NCBI GenBank assembly: GCA_017411885.1
Contig: JAFQPF010000143.1
Location: 1-8,509, forward strand
DNA: 8,509 bases
Direction: 5' to 3'
Source of the DNA: Clostridia bacterium
GTDB lineage: Bacteria; Bacillota_A; Clostridia; Oscillospirales; CAG-272
Shown here: positions 1-6,965 of the stretch, in pieces
How positions within the stretch are numbered: position 1 is the first letter of the stretch
How the letters are laid out: each line of letters opens with the position of its first letter
Made by a program: the position numbers and the translations under genes
The notes under the pieces: generated by a model
The model's input: the letters and a program-made list of their open reading frames with translations, nothing else
Databases searched by the model: none
Told to the model about the DNA's origin: nothing

Positions 1-51
1 CACACCGGTCCCGGCACGCTGGTATTATTCTTCTTAGGTAAAGAAAGATAA
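1..51 (+). CDS. DegV-family fatty-acid-binding protein (FakB-like), C-terminal end only
   Basis: Only the last 16 codons and the TAA stop are in the window. They read HTGPGTLVLFFLGKER. This matches the C-terminal signature of DegV/FakB proteins, a conserved His-x-Gly-Pro-Gly turn followed by a hydrophobic strand. In characterised FakB proteins a conserved histidine helps hold the fatty acid carboxylate, and I infer that the first residue here (H) is that one. FakB proteins carry an acyl chain and present it to FakA for phosphorylation. The FakA gene starts 32 bases downstream on the same strand, which supports the assignment. The call rests on a short peptide plus context, so other DegV-fold proteins cannot be excluded. 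Confidence 0.75.
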   Translation, partial: HTGPGTLVLFFLGKER

Positions 52-66
52 TTACAAAAAATATAT

Positions 67-72
67 AAGGAG
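67..72 (+). promoter_or_regulatory. Ribosome binding site of fakA
   Basis: AAGGAG lies 11 bases before the ATG at 84, in the 32-base gap after the DegV stop. It supports the ATG at 84 even though that start gives an N-terminus about 16 residues longer than in many FakA proteins. No convincing promoter or terminator is visible in this gap, so co-transcription with the DegV gene is likely. Confidence 0.7.
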
Positions 73-83
73 ACTACAGGTCA

Positions 84-1802
84 ATGCTGAACTTACAGGA
101 AACCGAAGCTTCAAATAACAATCCTTGCTTTAATATCGGCGGAAAGAAGCTTAAGGATATGATAATCGGCGGAGCTAACCTACTCAAGGCTAACGCCGAA
201 GAGGTCAACAGGTTAAACGTATTCCCTGTCCCGGACGGAGATACGGGAGACAATATGCGTATGACGGTCGAGGGTGGAATTTCGACTGTAGCCGCAACAG
301 ACACAGACGATATAGGCGAGGTTATGAACACGGCTTCGCGCGGAATGCTTCTTGGCGCACGCGGAAACTCGGGTGTTATTCTTTCTCAGTTTTTTGCAGG
401 AATAGCAAAAGGGCTCACAGGTAAAAAGGAAGCCGATGCAAAAGTGCTTGCACAAGCCTTTGAGCTTGGTGTAAAGCAGGCTTACTCGTCTGTTATGACT
501 CCCACCGAGGGAACTATTCTCACGGTCGCACGCGAGGGCGTAGAGTACGCTTCGGCGCGTGTTGACGAAAACAAATCCGTAAACGCGTTTTTTGAAGATC
601 TTCTCACAGAAATGCGCGCTTCTCTTGATCGCACTCCCGATATACTGCCCGTGCTTCGCGAGGCAGGGGTTGTGGACAGCGGCGGTGCGGGACTTCTTTA
701 TATAATCGAAGGTCTTGCGCGCGCATTAAACGGCGAGGTCATCTCAAGCGATAGCGTAAAGGTTGAAAGCGCACCTGTTCAAAGCTCTGTATTAAACAGC
801 GATTTTGGCGCGGACAGCGAAATGAAATACGGATATTGTACCGAATTTCTTCTTCAGCTCAGAAGCGCGAAGACTAATATCGACGAATTTGACATTGACG
901 AGCTTAAGGAGTTTTTGCAGGGTATCGGTGACTCTATCGTAGCCTTCAAGACCGACAGCATAGTAAAGGTACACGTTCATACCTTTAGCCCCGATAAGGT
1001 GCTTGCATACTGTCTTGTTTTCGGCGATTTTCTGACCGTAAAGATCGAAAATATGTCCGTACAGCATACCGAGCTTGAAGAAAGCAAGCCCGAAGAAAAG
1101 GCAGAAGAAAAAGCTCCCGTTATACTTGAGAACACCAAGAAATACGGTGTTGTCGCCGTCAGCAACGGCGAGGGTATTTCGTCTCTCTTCAAGGAGCTTG
1201 GCTGCGATGAGATCGTAGAGGGCGGTCAGACACAGAATCCCTCAACGCACGATTTCCTCGATGCGTTTGACAAGATCCCCGCAGAAAACATTTTCGTTTT
1301 CCCAAACAACTCAAATATCCTTATGGCGGCAAGGCAGGCGGCACTTCTTTACACAAGATCAAAGATCCACGTTATCCCCAGCAAGAACATCGGCTCGGGT
1401 TACGCGGCTTTAGCATCGCTTGACTTCTTTGCCGAAACACCCGACAAGGTAGTAACCGGCGCGGTAGAAGCAATGAAGCGTGTGACCTCTGGTTATATCG
1501 CACCCTCTATCAGAGACGCGAAGATAAACGGAGTTCTTATATACAAGGGCGACACTATCGGTATTATTGAAAAGGAAATAGTTATTTCCGAAAAGGACAG
1601 AACCAATGCCGCTGTAAAGCTTGCCTCAAGGCTTCTTGAACAGCCTGACAAGTTTATGCTTACCGTATTCTGCGGCAAAGATGCAAGTGATGACGACAGA
1701 GAAGCACTTGAAACAGGTATACGCGAAAAATGCCCGGATGCCGAAATTTACTTCAATGACGGCGGTCAGGAAATATATCCCTTTATCTTCGTTGCAGAAT
1801 GA
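84..1802 (+). CDS. fakA: Fatty acid kinase catalytic subunit, FakA/YloV type (DAK2 plus DegV-like domain)
   Basis: Predicted cytoplasmic kinase of 572 residues that phosphorylates fatty acids bound to FakB (DegV-family) proteins; the acyl-phosphate feeds phospholipid synthesis. The N-terminal DAK2 (DhaL-like) domain, about 20-215, has the Mg-ATP motif DGDTGDN at 51-57 within NVFPVPDGDTGDN, then GARGNSG at 91-97 and DSGGAG at 198-203. The middle domain (about 245-325) has YGYCTEF and VKVHVHT; C252, H297 and H299 could match the zinc site reported for the FakA middle domain (from memory, not checked). An acidic Glu/Lys/Pro linker (about 331-345) leads to a C-terminal DegV-like domain with GGQTQNPST at 380-388 and an end (NDGGQEIYPF) typical of the family. 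The length is slightly above the usual ~550 because of about 16 extra N-terminal residues and the linker. The ATG at 84 has AAGGAG at 67-72. The DegV gene just upstream suggests a dedicated FakB partner. Confidence 0.9.
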   Translation: MLNLQETEASNNNPCFNIGGKKLKDMIIGGANLLKANAEEVNRLNVFPVPDGDTGDNMRMTVEGGISTVAATDTDDIGEVMNTASRGMLLGARGNSGVILSQFFAGIAKGLTGKKEADAKVLAQAFELGVKQAYSSVMTPTEGTILTVAREGVEYASARVDENKSVNAFFEDLLTEMRASLDRTPDILPVLREAGVVDSGGAGLLYIIEGLARALNGEVISSDSVKVESAPVQSSVLNSDFGADSEMKYGYCTEFLLQLRSAKTNIDEFDIDELKEFLQGIGDSIVAFKTDSIVKVHVHTFSPDKVLAYCLVFGDFLTVKIENMSVQHTELEESKPEEKAEEKAPVILENTKKYGVVAVSNGEGISSLFKELGCDEIVEGGQTQNPSTHDFLDAFDKIPAENIFVFPNNSNILMAARQAALLYTRSKIHVIPSKNIGSGYAALASLDFFAETPDKVVTGAVEAMKRVTSGYIAPSIRDAKINGVLIYKGDTIGIIEKEIVISEKDRTNAAVKLASRLLEQPDKFMLTVFCGKDASDDDREALETGIREKCPDAEIYFNDGGQEIYPFIFVAE

Positions 1803-1817
1803 CCGCAGGTGAAATAA

Positions 1818-2525
1818 ATGAGCATAAAAACAGTATTATTCGACCTTGACGGAACGCTTCTGTCGCTTACCCAGGAATGCTTTGTAAACGCTTATTTTTC
1901 AAGACTTGCAAAAAGACTTATTCCCTACGGTTACGATAGCGAAAGGCTTATAAAAGCTATCTGGGAAGGCACCGGATTAATGGTCAAAAACGACGGAAGG
2001 CGCACAAACGAGGAAGTTTTCTGGGATTATTTCGTATCGGTATTCGGCGAAGCCTCAAGAGAGCATGAGCCGATATTTGACGATTTTTACAGAACCGATT
2101 TTGAAAACGTAAAAAGCGTGTGTGATAAAAACGAGCAGGCATATGAGGTAGTACGTATCCTAAAAGAAAAGGGCAAACGGATCGCGCTTGCAACAAATCC
2201 GATCTTCCCTGCCGTTGCAACACAGGCTCGTGTACGTTGGGCAGGACTTGAAGCTTCTGATTTTGAGCTTATTACCACCTATGAAAACTCGCACTACTGC
2301 AAGCCCAACCCGAAATATTACACCGAGATATTTGAAAAGCTCGGGGTAAATGCAGAAGAATGCCTTATGGTCGGAAACGACGTGGGTGAGGATATGATAG
2401 CGCAAAAGCTTGGAATGAGCGTATTCCTTCTTACAAAAGACCTTATAAACAAAAATAACGTCGACATATCTGTATACCCTAACGGAGATTTTGAGGTGCT
2501 CATTGAGTTTATAAATAAGATTTAG
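1818..2525 (+). CDS. HAD-superfamily hydrolase (phosphatase), substrate unknown
   Basis: A 235-residue soluble HAD hydrolase with all four motifs. Motif I is FDLDGT, with nucleophile D9 and acid/base D11. Motif II is T126 in ALATNP. Motif III is K162 in CKPNPKYY. Motif IV is VGNDVGED, with D188 and D192 as Mg ligands. Residues about 18-100 form a mostly helical cap, as in subfamily I phosphatases related to phosphoglycolate phosphatase and PpaX. The substrate cannot be read from the sequence. The ATG at 1818 is preceded by AGGTGA (1807-1812) at 5-base spacing and lies 15 bases after the fakA stop, so the gene is probably co-transcribed with fakA. It ends 1 base before a strong terminator. A role in phosphate or acyl-phosphate turnover linked to FakA is possible but is only inferred from position. 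Confidence 0.85.
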   Translation: MSIKTVLFDLDGTLLSLTQECFVNAYFSRLAKRLIPYGYDSERLIKAIWEGTGLMVKNDGRRTNEEVFWDYFVSVFGEASREHEPIFDDFYRTDFENVKSVCDKNEQAYEVVRILKEKGKRIALATNPIFPAVATQARVRWAGLEASDFELITTYENSHYCKPNPKYYTEIFEKLGVNAEECLMVGNDVGEDMIAQKLGMSVFLLTKDLINKNNVDISVYPNGDFEVLIEFINKI

Positions 2526-2526
2526 C

Positions 2527-2564
2527 AAAATAACCGATACGGATTTCACCGTATCGGTTATTTT
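2527..2564. terminator. Bidirectional intrinsic terminator between convergent operons
   Basis: A 16-bp perfect inverted repeat: 2527-2542 pairs with 2549-2564 around the 6-base loop ATTTCA. The core is ACCGATACGG/CCGTATCGGT. The stem has an AAAA run on its left edge and TTTTT on its right edge, so each strand reads as a hairpin followed by a U-tract. It starts 1 base after the HAD hydrolase stop and ends 5 bases before the YitT-family stop on the opposite strand. It can therefore end transcription of both convergent units. Confidence 0.93.
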
Positions 2565-2569
2565 TATCT

Positions 2570-3415
2570 TTAAACGTAAAAGCCGTTGCCGACTATCTGC
2601 TCGGATTCCGAGAAGATTATAAACGCCTCGGGATCGACCGCAAGCACTCTTGCCTGAAAGCTCGGCGTTTCCTTCGCCTTAAGAGCGCAGATAAGCATCA
2701 GCTTTTCAACTCCTGTATATCCGCCCACAACATCGACCACCGTAACACCTCTCGGCGAGGTGCTGACAAGCTGCTTTGAAAGCTCCTTTTTCGTCGTTAT
2801 TACAAACGCAAGCTTTGAAACGTTGAGCGCACGTATCAGAAAATTTATAGAAAAGCTTGATACAAACAAAGCAATAATGCCGTACATAGCAAGCTCAATA
2901 TTCTTAAAGATCACGAGAGAAGCGAATATCACGGCGAAATCGCACACGAGCATTGCGCTTCCTATCTGCAAGCTCGGAAGCTTATACTGAATAAGTCTGC
3001 CGAGTATATCCGTGCCTCCCGTGGAGCCACCGGATATAAGCGTAAGCCCTATTCCAAATCCGTATAAAATCGAACCGAACACCACGTTGAGCGTGATATC
3101 TTCCGTAAGCACAGGCAGATAGGAAAACACCTGCACGAAGATTGTTACAAGGCCTGCTCCGATCACCGTTTTTATAACGAAATCACGCCCAAGATACTTT
3201 AAGCCTATAAGCAGTAAGACTGCGTTCACAACAAAATAAGTAAGGCTGGGAGCGATAGAAAAGACGTGGAAAAGTATTGTGGAAACACCCGAAACTCCGC
3301 CGGTTACGATCTTGTTCGGTACATAAAAAACACTGATCGCAAGTGCGGTCAATATCGCGCCGAGCGTGAACAGAAAATATTTTTTCACTTTCGACAAAAG
3401 CGTTTTTACTTCCAT
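2570..3415 (-). CDS. YitT-family integral membrane protein (DUF161 + DUF2179)
   Basis: A 281-residue protein of the YitT family, whose biochemical function is not established as far as I know. About five or six hydrophobic segments span residues 12-32, 56-74, 80-100, 108-128, 152-172 and 176-196. Glycine-rich family motifs are NKIVTGGVSG (34-43) and SGGSTGGTDI (128-137). The cytosolic C-terminal DUF2179 domain (about 205-281) has PRGVTVVDVVGGYTG at 221-235 and ends DPEAFIIFSESEQIVGNGF. The length is normal for the family. The start codon lies inside the last codons of the histidinol phosphatase gene (10-base overlap), with GAGGTG at 3421-3426 and 5-base spacing. It is therefore translated as the final gene of the his operon. 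A transport or sensing role connected to histidine or its precursors is possible but unsupported beyond position. Confidence 0.9.
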   Translation of the reverse strand: MEVKTLLSKVKKYFLFTLGAILTALAISVFYVPNKIVTGGVSGVSTILFHVFSIAPSLTYFVVNAVLLLIGLKYLGRDFVIKTVIGAGLVTIFVQVFSYLPVLTEDITLNVVFGSILYGFGIGLTLISGGSTGGTDILGRLIQYKLPSLQIGSAMLVCDFAVIFASLVIFKNIELAMYGIIALFVSSFSINFLIRALNVSKLAFVITTKKELSKQLVSTSPRGVTVVDVVGGYTGVEKLMLICALKAKETPSFQARVLAVDPEAFIIFSESEQIVGNGFYV

Positions 3416-4197
3416 TGTTTCACCTCATCAAGCGTTAAGAAACGGTCAAAGCCTGCTTCCTTTATATATTCAAGCGCATCTTTATAACCGTAATCGAGAT
3501 TTTCTTTAGCGTGACAATCGCTTGAATACACTACGCTTCCGCCCATATCCCTTAGCTTTTTAAGTAAAGTAATTGAAGGGTACGGGTGATTTTTGTATCC
3601 GCGTGAGCCTGCTCCGGTATTTACCTCAAAGGGTATGTGACAAAGCTTTTCCATTGCATCTGTTGCATACTTAAGATATACGGGATCCTCCTCGTCGAAA
3701 AACACGCCGCCCTCATTATATTTAACTATAAGATCAAAGTGGCCGATAATATCGGCGTTTATTTTACTTAAAGTATCCCCAACAAGTGAAAAATAATTCT
3801 CACACAGCTTCTTATAACCGCCGCAAACAGAAGCGATTTCTTCAAAGCGTGGCGCACTGTAGTCCAAAGGCAAATACTCGTCACCGATCTTGAGATAATG
3901 CACCGAGCCGATCACGTAATCGTAATCAAGCAAGGGCTCACTTTCATAGTAATCACGCTCAACACCTGCGAGTATTCTGATTTTATCCTTATACTTTTCC
4001 TTGAGTGAGTTTATTTCTTCAAGATATTTACGCTCACCCTCGCGCGACATAGACACCTCTGCATCGAAGCTGTTCATATGCCCCGAAAAGCCAAGCGCGC
4101 AAAAGCCTTTATTTATCGCTTTAGTAACAAGCTCCTCAGGCGTATCATCACCGTCGCAGTACACGGTATGCGTGTGAAGATTAAAAATCTCACTCAT
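3406..4197 (-). CDS. hisJ: Histidinol-phosphatase, PHP family (HisJ/HisK type)
   Basis: Predicted to remove phosphate from L-histidinol phosphate to give histidinol, the step before HisD. This 263-residue PHP-fold enzyme shows the full set of metal ligands: H8 and H10 (HTH), D15, H40 (SGH), E80 (GVE), H100 (GSVH), H153 (IGHFD), D227 and H229 (SSDCHA). The length suits the HisK/HisJ group, about 260-270 residues. HisB in this operon is monofunctional, so a separate phosphatase is needed and this gene supplies it. Its ATG overlaps the hisIE stop as ATGA (4194-4197), with AGGAG at 4209-4213, indicating translational coupling. The 3' end overlaps the YitT-family start by 10 bases. PHP proteins also include other phosphoesterases, but the his context makes the assignment firm. 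Confidence 0.92.
   Translation of the reverse strand: MSEIFNLHTHTVYCDGDDTPEELVTKAINKGFCALGFSGHMNSFDAEVSMSREGERKYLEEINSLKEKYKDKIRILAGVERDYYESEPLLDYDYVIGSVHYLKIGDEYLPLDYSAPRFEEIASVCGGYKKLCENYFSLVGDTLSKINADIIGHFDLIVKYNEGGVFFDEEDPVYLKYATDAMEKLCHIPFEVNTGAGSRGYKNHPYPSITLLKKLRDMGGSVVYSSDCHAKENLDYGYKDALEYIKEAGFDRFLTLDEVKQWK
3421..3426 (-). promoter_or_regulatory. Ribosome binding site of the YitT-family gene inside the phosphatase gene
   Basis: GAGGTG on the minus strand is 5 bases before the ATG at 3415 and lies within the coding sequence of the PHP phosphatase. It shows that the membrane protein is translated from the his operon message. Confidence 0.8.
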
Positions 4198-4847
4198 TTT
4201 GTCATTTTCTCCTGCTTGACCTTTTTGTCAATTACATGGCGTGATGCAAGCTCACTTTTAACCTCGTCAAGCGAAATCCCCATCTCCACCATCATTACCA
4301 TAATGTGATAGGTGAGGTCTGCAATTTCGTAAATGGTTTCTTTTTTATCGTTAGCCTTGCCCGCGATAATTACCTCTGTCGATTCCTCGCCAACCTTTTT
4401 AAGGATCTTATCTATTCCTTTTTCAAAAAGATAGGTGGTATACGAGCCTTCCTTCTTTTCTGTCTTACGTCCGCGTATAAGCTCCATAAGTGCATCAAGC
4501 GAAAAGGGCGCGTCTGCTTCGTCGTTTTCGAATATTACGTCGTTAAAGCAGGAATCTGTTCCCGTATGGCAGGCAGGGCCGTCCTTTTTAACAAGGACTG
4601 TGAGCGCATCATAATCGCAGTCTGCCGTGATGCTGAGTATATGCTGATAATTTCCGCTCGTTTCACCCTTGAGCCAAAGCTTTTGGCGTGAACGGCTGTA
4701 AAAGCAGGTAAGCTTTTTTTCTATTGATATTTCAAGGCTTTCACGGTTCATATACGCAAGCGTAAGCACCTTTTTAGTATCTGCATCGACAACTATCGCA
4801 GGGATAAGTCCCTTTTCGTCAAATTTAAGCTTTTCAATCTCTATCAT
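4194..4847 (-). CDS. hisIE: Bifunctional phosphoribosyl-AMP cyclohydrolase / phosphoribosyl-ATP pyrophosphatase (HisIE)
   Basis: A fused enzyme for histidine steps 2 and 3: PR-ATP pyrophosphohydrolysis (HisE), then opening of the PR-AMP adenine ring to give ProFAR (HisI). Counting from the ATG at 4847 (217 residues), HisI occupies about 1-110. It has AYMNRESL (31-38), [10 protein letters not shown] (49-58), GETSGN (61-66), the metal-binding D76-C77-D78-x-D80 and the zinc cysteines C93 (ACHTG) and C100 (SCF). HisE (about 115-200) has the MazG-like motifs EES.E (E154, E155, E158) and E174/D177 in EIADLTYH. I chose 4847 because GGAGAG at 4852-4857 is well spaced for it. A second in-frame ATG at 4859 would add four residues (MERV) but has no ribosome binding site and itself forms part of that GGAG. 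The gene lies 15 bases after hisF and overlaps the phosphatase start as ATGA. Confidence 0.95.
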   Translation of the reverse strand: MIEIEKLKFDEKGLIPAIVVDADTKKVLTLAYMNRESLEISIEKKLTCFYSRSRQKLWLKGETSGNYQHILSITADCDYDALTVLVKKDGPACHTGTDSCFNDVIFENDEADAPFSLDALMELIRGRKTEKKEGSYTTYLFEKGIDKILKKVGEESTEVIIAGKANDKKETIYEIADLTYHIMVMMVEMGISLDEVKSELASRHVIDKKVKQEKMTK

Positions 4848-4851
4848 AACT

Positions 4852-4857
4852 CTCTCC
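4852..4857 (-). promoter_or_regulatory. Ribosome binding site deciding the hisIE start
   Basis: GGAGAG on the minus strand lies 4 bases before the ATG at 4847 (6 bases if only GGAG is counted). The upstream candidate ATG at 4857-4859 overlaps this element and has no Shine-Dalgarno sequence of its own, so 4847 is favoured. Confidence 0.75.
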
Positions 4858-4862
4858 ATATT

Positions 4863-5624
4863 CTATATCAGTCTTACGTTTATTCCGTTATTATAAAGCT
4901 CTCGCTTCAGCTCTTTTATATCCACCTCACCAAAGTGAAATACAGATGCGGCAAGCCCTGCATCAACGTCGGGCACGCTCTTGAACAGATGTGTAAAATC
5001 GTCAATACATCCCGCGCCGCCCGATGCGATCACCGGCACGTTTACTATAGCCGTTACCGCCGCGAGCATTTCTATGTCAAATCCTTTTTTCACTCCGTCG
5101 GTGTCGATAGAATTAAGCACTATCTCACCCGCACCCGAGCCTACCCCGCGCTTTATCCATTCAAGCGCGTCAAGCCCTGTATCATCGCGTCCTCCGCGGG
5201 CAAACACCCGATACTGATCTCCGACTCTTTTTGCGTCAACCGAAAGCACGACGCACTGATCGCCGTATTTTTTTGCCGCTTCCTCTATAAGACTCGGATT
5301 TCTTATCGCACCCGAATTTACGCTGACCTTATCGGCTCCGCAGGAAAGCACTCTCTCAAAATCGTCAACTCGATTTATTCCCCCGCCTACCGTAAGCGGT
5401 ATAAACACCTCTTTTGCGGTTTGTGTCAGAATGTCGGTAAAGAGCTTTCTGTTTTCAAACGAGGCGGTAATGTCATAAAAAACAAGCTCGTCTGCACCTG
5501 CGCCGCTATAGTATTTTGCAAGCTCAATGGGGGAGGAAACGTCGCGCAGACCGTCGAAATTGACTCCCTTTACTACTCTGCCGTCGCGCACGTCAAGGCA
5601 GGGGATGATTCTTTTCGTAAGCAT
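4863..5624 (-). CDS. hisF: Imidazole glycerol phosphate synthase, cyclase subunit HisF
   Basis: A cytoplasmic (βα)8-barrel of 253 residues. It uses ammonia delivered by HisH to turn PRFAR into imidazole glycerol phosphate and AICAR. The catalytic aspartates are D11 (IPCLDVRDG) and D130 (SVDAKR), at the same positions as in well-studied HisF proteins. Phosphate-binding and signature loops include VGGGI (79-83), NSIDTDGVKKGFD (171-183), ASGGAG (200-205) and AASVFHFGE (225-233). The length is standard. The start is certain: the ATG overlaps the hisA TAA by one base (TAATG), and a near-consensus AGGAGG at 5634-5639 sits inside the final glycine codons of hisA. The partner hisH is encoded two genes upstream with hisA between them. 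Confidence 0.97.
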   Translation of the reverse strand: MLTKRIIPCLDVRDGRVVKGVNFDGLRDVSSPIELAKYYSGAGADELVFYDITASFENRKLFTDILTQTAKEVFIPLTVGGGINRVDDFERVLSCGADKVSVNSGAIRNPSLIEEAAKKYGDQCVVLSVDAKRVGDQYRVFARGGRDDTGLDALEWIKRGVGSGAGEIVLNSIDTDGVKKGFDIEMLAAVTAIVNVPVIASGGAGCIDDFTHLFKSVPDVDAGLAASVFHFGEVDIKELKRELYNNGINVRLI

Positions 5625-6343
5625 TACTTGCCCCCTCCTATCTCTATCGCGCGCTTAAGATCTATCGCGCCCGTATAGTACGCCTTGCCGATTATCGCGC
5701 CGTAAATGCCCATATCGGTAAGCGCACTCACGTCATCAAGAGTAGACACTCCGCCCGATGCGATTATATTCATATTGTATCTTTCGGAAAGCTCACGGTA
5801 AAGTCCGCGGTTTGTGCCGACCATCGCACCGTCCTTGGATACGTCTGTGCAGATAAGCGTTTTTACGCCGATATTTTCAAGCATATCGCAAAAATCAAAA
5901 ACGGTATAATCGGATTTTTCGGTCCAGCCCTTGATTGCTACACGAGAATCCTTTATATCCGCTCCGACCGCTATTTTTTCTCCGTATCGCTTAACCGCTT
6001 CAACTAAAAACGCGTTATCACATACCGCCGCCGTGCCGAGTATAACTCTGCCGATGCCGATCTCTACGTATTTTTCTATCGCGTCAAACGAGCGTATGCC
6101 TCCGCCTATTTCGCAAAACGCGCCGCTTCCCTTTACTATCCTCTTAACAGTCTCAAAATTATCAAGCGCGCCGCTTTTTGCGCCCTCAAGATCAACGAGG
6201 TGTATTTCATCGGCACCGCTTCTGACAAAATCGGATGCCACAGACGCAGGATCATCCGAATACACGGTCATCTGCGCGTAATCCCCTTTGTAAAGCCTTA
6301 CGGCTTTGCCGCCGTATAGGTCTATTGCCGGTAATATTTTCAT
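5624..6343 (-). CDS. hisA: ProFAR isomerase HisA (phosphoribosylformimino-5-aminoimidazole carboxamide ribotide isomerase)
   Basis: Catalyses the Amadori rearrangement of ProFAR to PRFAR, the fourth histidine step. This 239-residue (βα)8-barrel is homologous to HisF. The catalytic aspartates are D8 (PAIDLYGGKAVRL) and D129 (VGADIKD). Other family signatures are EIGGGIR (78-84), KGW with W140, CTDVSKDGAMVGTN (165-178) and IIASGGVS (193-200). The C-terminal tail IGGGK is encoded by the bases that also form the hisF ribosome binding site. The ATG at 6343 has AAAGG at 6351-6355 with 7-base spacing and lies 10 bases after the hisH stop. It is a monofunctional his enzyme. The separate trpF-like PriA function of actinobacteria is not suggested by the context. 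Confidence 0.96.
   Translation of the reverse strand: MKILPAIDLYGGKAVRLYKGDYAQMTVYSDDPASVASDFVRSGADEIHLVDLEGAKSGALDNFETVKRIVKGSGAFCEIGGGIRSFDAIEKYVEIGIGRVILGTAAVCDNAFLVEAVKRYGEKIAVGADIKDSRVAIKGWTEKSDYTVFDFCDMLENIGVKTLICTDVSKDGAMVGTNRGLYRELSERYNMNIIASGGVSTLDDVSALTDMGIYGAIIGKAYYTGAIDLKRAIEIGGGK
5634..5639 (-). promoter_or_regulatory. Ribosome binding site of hisF inside the end of hisA
   Basis: AGGAGG on the minus strand lies 9 bases before the hisF ATG. The same bases encode part of the IGGGK tail of HisA. This is the strongest Shine-Dalgarno match in the window. Confidence 0.85.
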
Positions 6344-6353
6344 AATCTAACCT

Positions 6354-6965
6354 TTATAATTCACAAAATGCTTTTAGTATTTTAAGTCCGACCTCTCCGC
6401 TTTTTTCGGGATGGAACTGACAGCCGAATATATTGTCCTTTTCAGCCGAAGCGGTTACGTCGATACCGTATTCGGTATAAGCCGAAACGTATTTGCTATC
6501 GGTCACGGCAAAATAGGAATGGACGAAATATACGTAATCACCGTCGCCAATATATTTGAATATCGGCGAATCGGGCTTGTTGAAGCTGAGTGCATTCCAA
6601 CCCATCTGCGGTATTTTAAGGCTTTCGTCTATCCTTGTCTTGAATCCGACGATCTCGCCCGGAATAAGTCCGAGTCCCCTATGCTCACCGTACTCGTAGC
6701 TTTTATCAAACAAAAGCTGCATACCAAGGCATATTCCCATAAGCGGCTTGCCGGTTTTGGCATAAGCCTTGACTATTTCATCAAGTCCTGTTTCATTAAG
6801 CTTTTTTATAGCGTCTCCGAATGCGCCGACACCCGGAAGCACAAGCCTTTCGGCATTTGCTATTACATTCTTATCAGAGCTTATTACAACCCCCTGCCCG
6901 ATCGCTTCAAACGAGCATCTGAGCGAAAAGAGGTTTCCGACTCCGTAATCTACGATACAAACCAT
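6354..6965 (-). CDS. hisH: Imidazole glycerol phosphate synthase, glutamine amidotransferase subunit HisH
   Basis: A class I glutamine amidotransferase of 203 residues. It hydrolyses glutamine and passes ammonia to HisF. Counting from the ATG at 6965, the catalytic triad is C79 (GICLGMQLLF), H185 and E187 (GCQFHPEKSG). The oxyanion-strand motif is PGVGAFGDA (44-52), and PQMGWN (119-124) and FVHSYF (147-152) are HisH signatures. The length is normal. An in-frame TTG one codon upstream (6968) is possible, but the ATG is 7 bases from AGGGAG at 6973-6978 and overlaps the hisB TGA stop as TGATG. I therefore prefer the ATG. The overlap suggests translational coupling to hisB. Confidence 0.96.
   Translation of the reverse strand: MVCIVDYGVGNLFSLRCSFEAIGQGVVISSDKNVIANAERLVLPGVGAFGDAIKKLNETGLDEIVKAYAKTGKPLMGICLGMQLLFDKSYEYGEHRGLGLIPGEIVGFKTRIDESLKIPQMGWNALSFNKPDSPIFKYIGDGDYVYFVHSYFAVTDSKYVSAYTEYGIDVTASAEKDNIFGCQFHPEKSGEVGLKILKAFCEL

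Noticed and set aside
2160..2549. 129-residue open frame on the - strand opposite the HAD gene
   Set aside because: Antisense to an intact HAD hydrolase, and it begins inside the terminator hairpin.
4848..4859. hisIE starting at the ATG at 4859
   Set aside because: No ribosome binding site lies upstream of it. Its bases form the GGAGAG element for the ATG at 4847.
4935..5678. 247-residue open frame on the + strand opposite hisF
   Set aside because: It lies fully antisense to hisF, which has complete catalytic motifs. The translation has no recognisable domain and is rich in Arg, His, Cys and Tyr, as expected of an antisense shadow.
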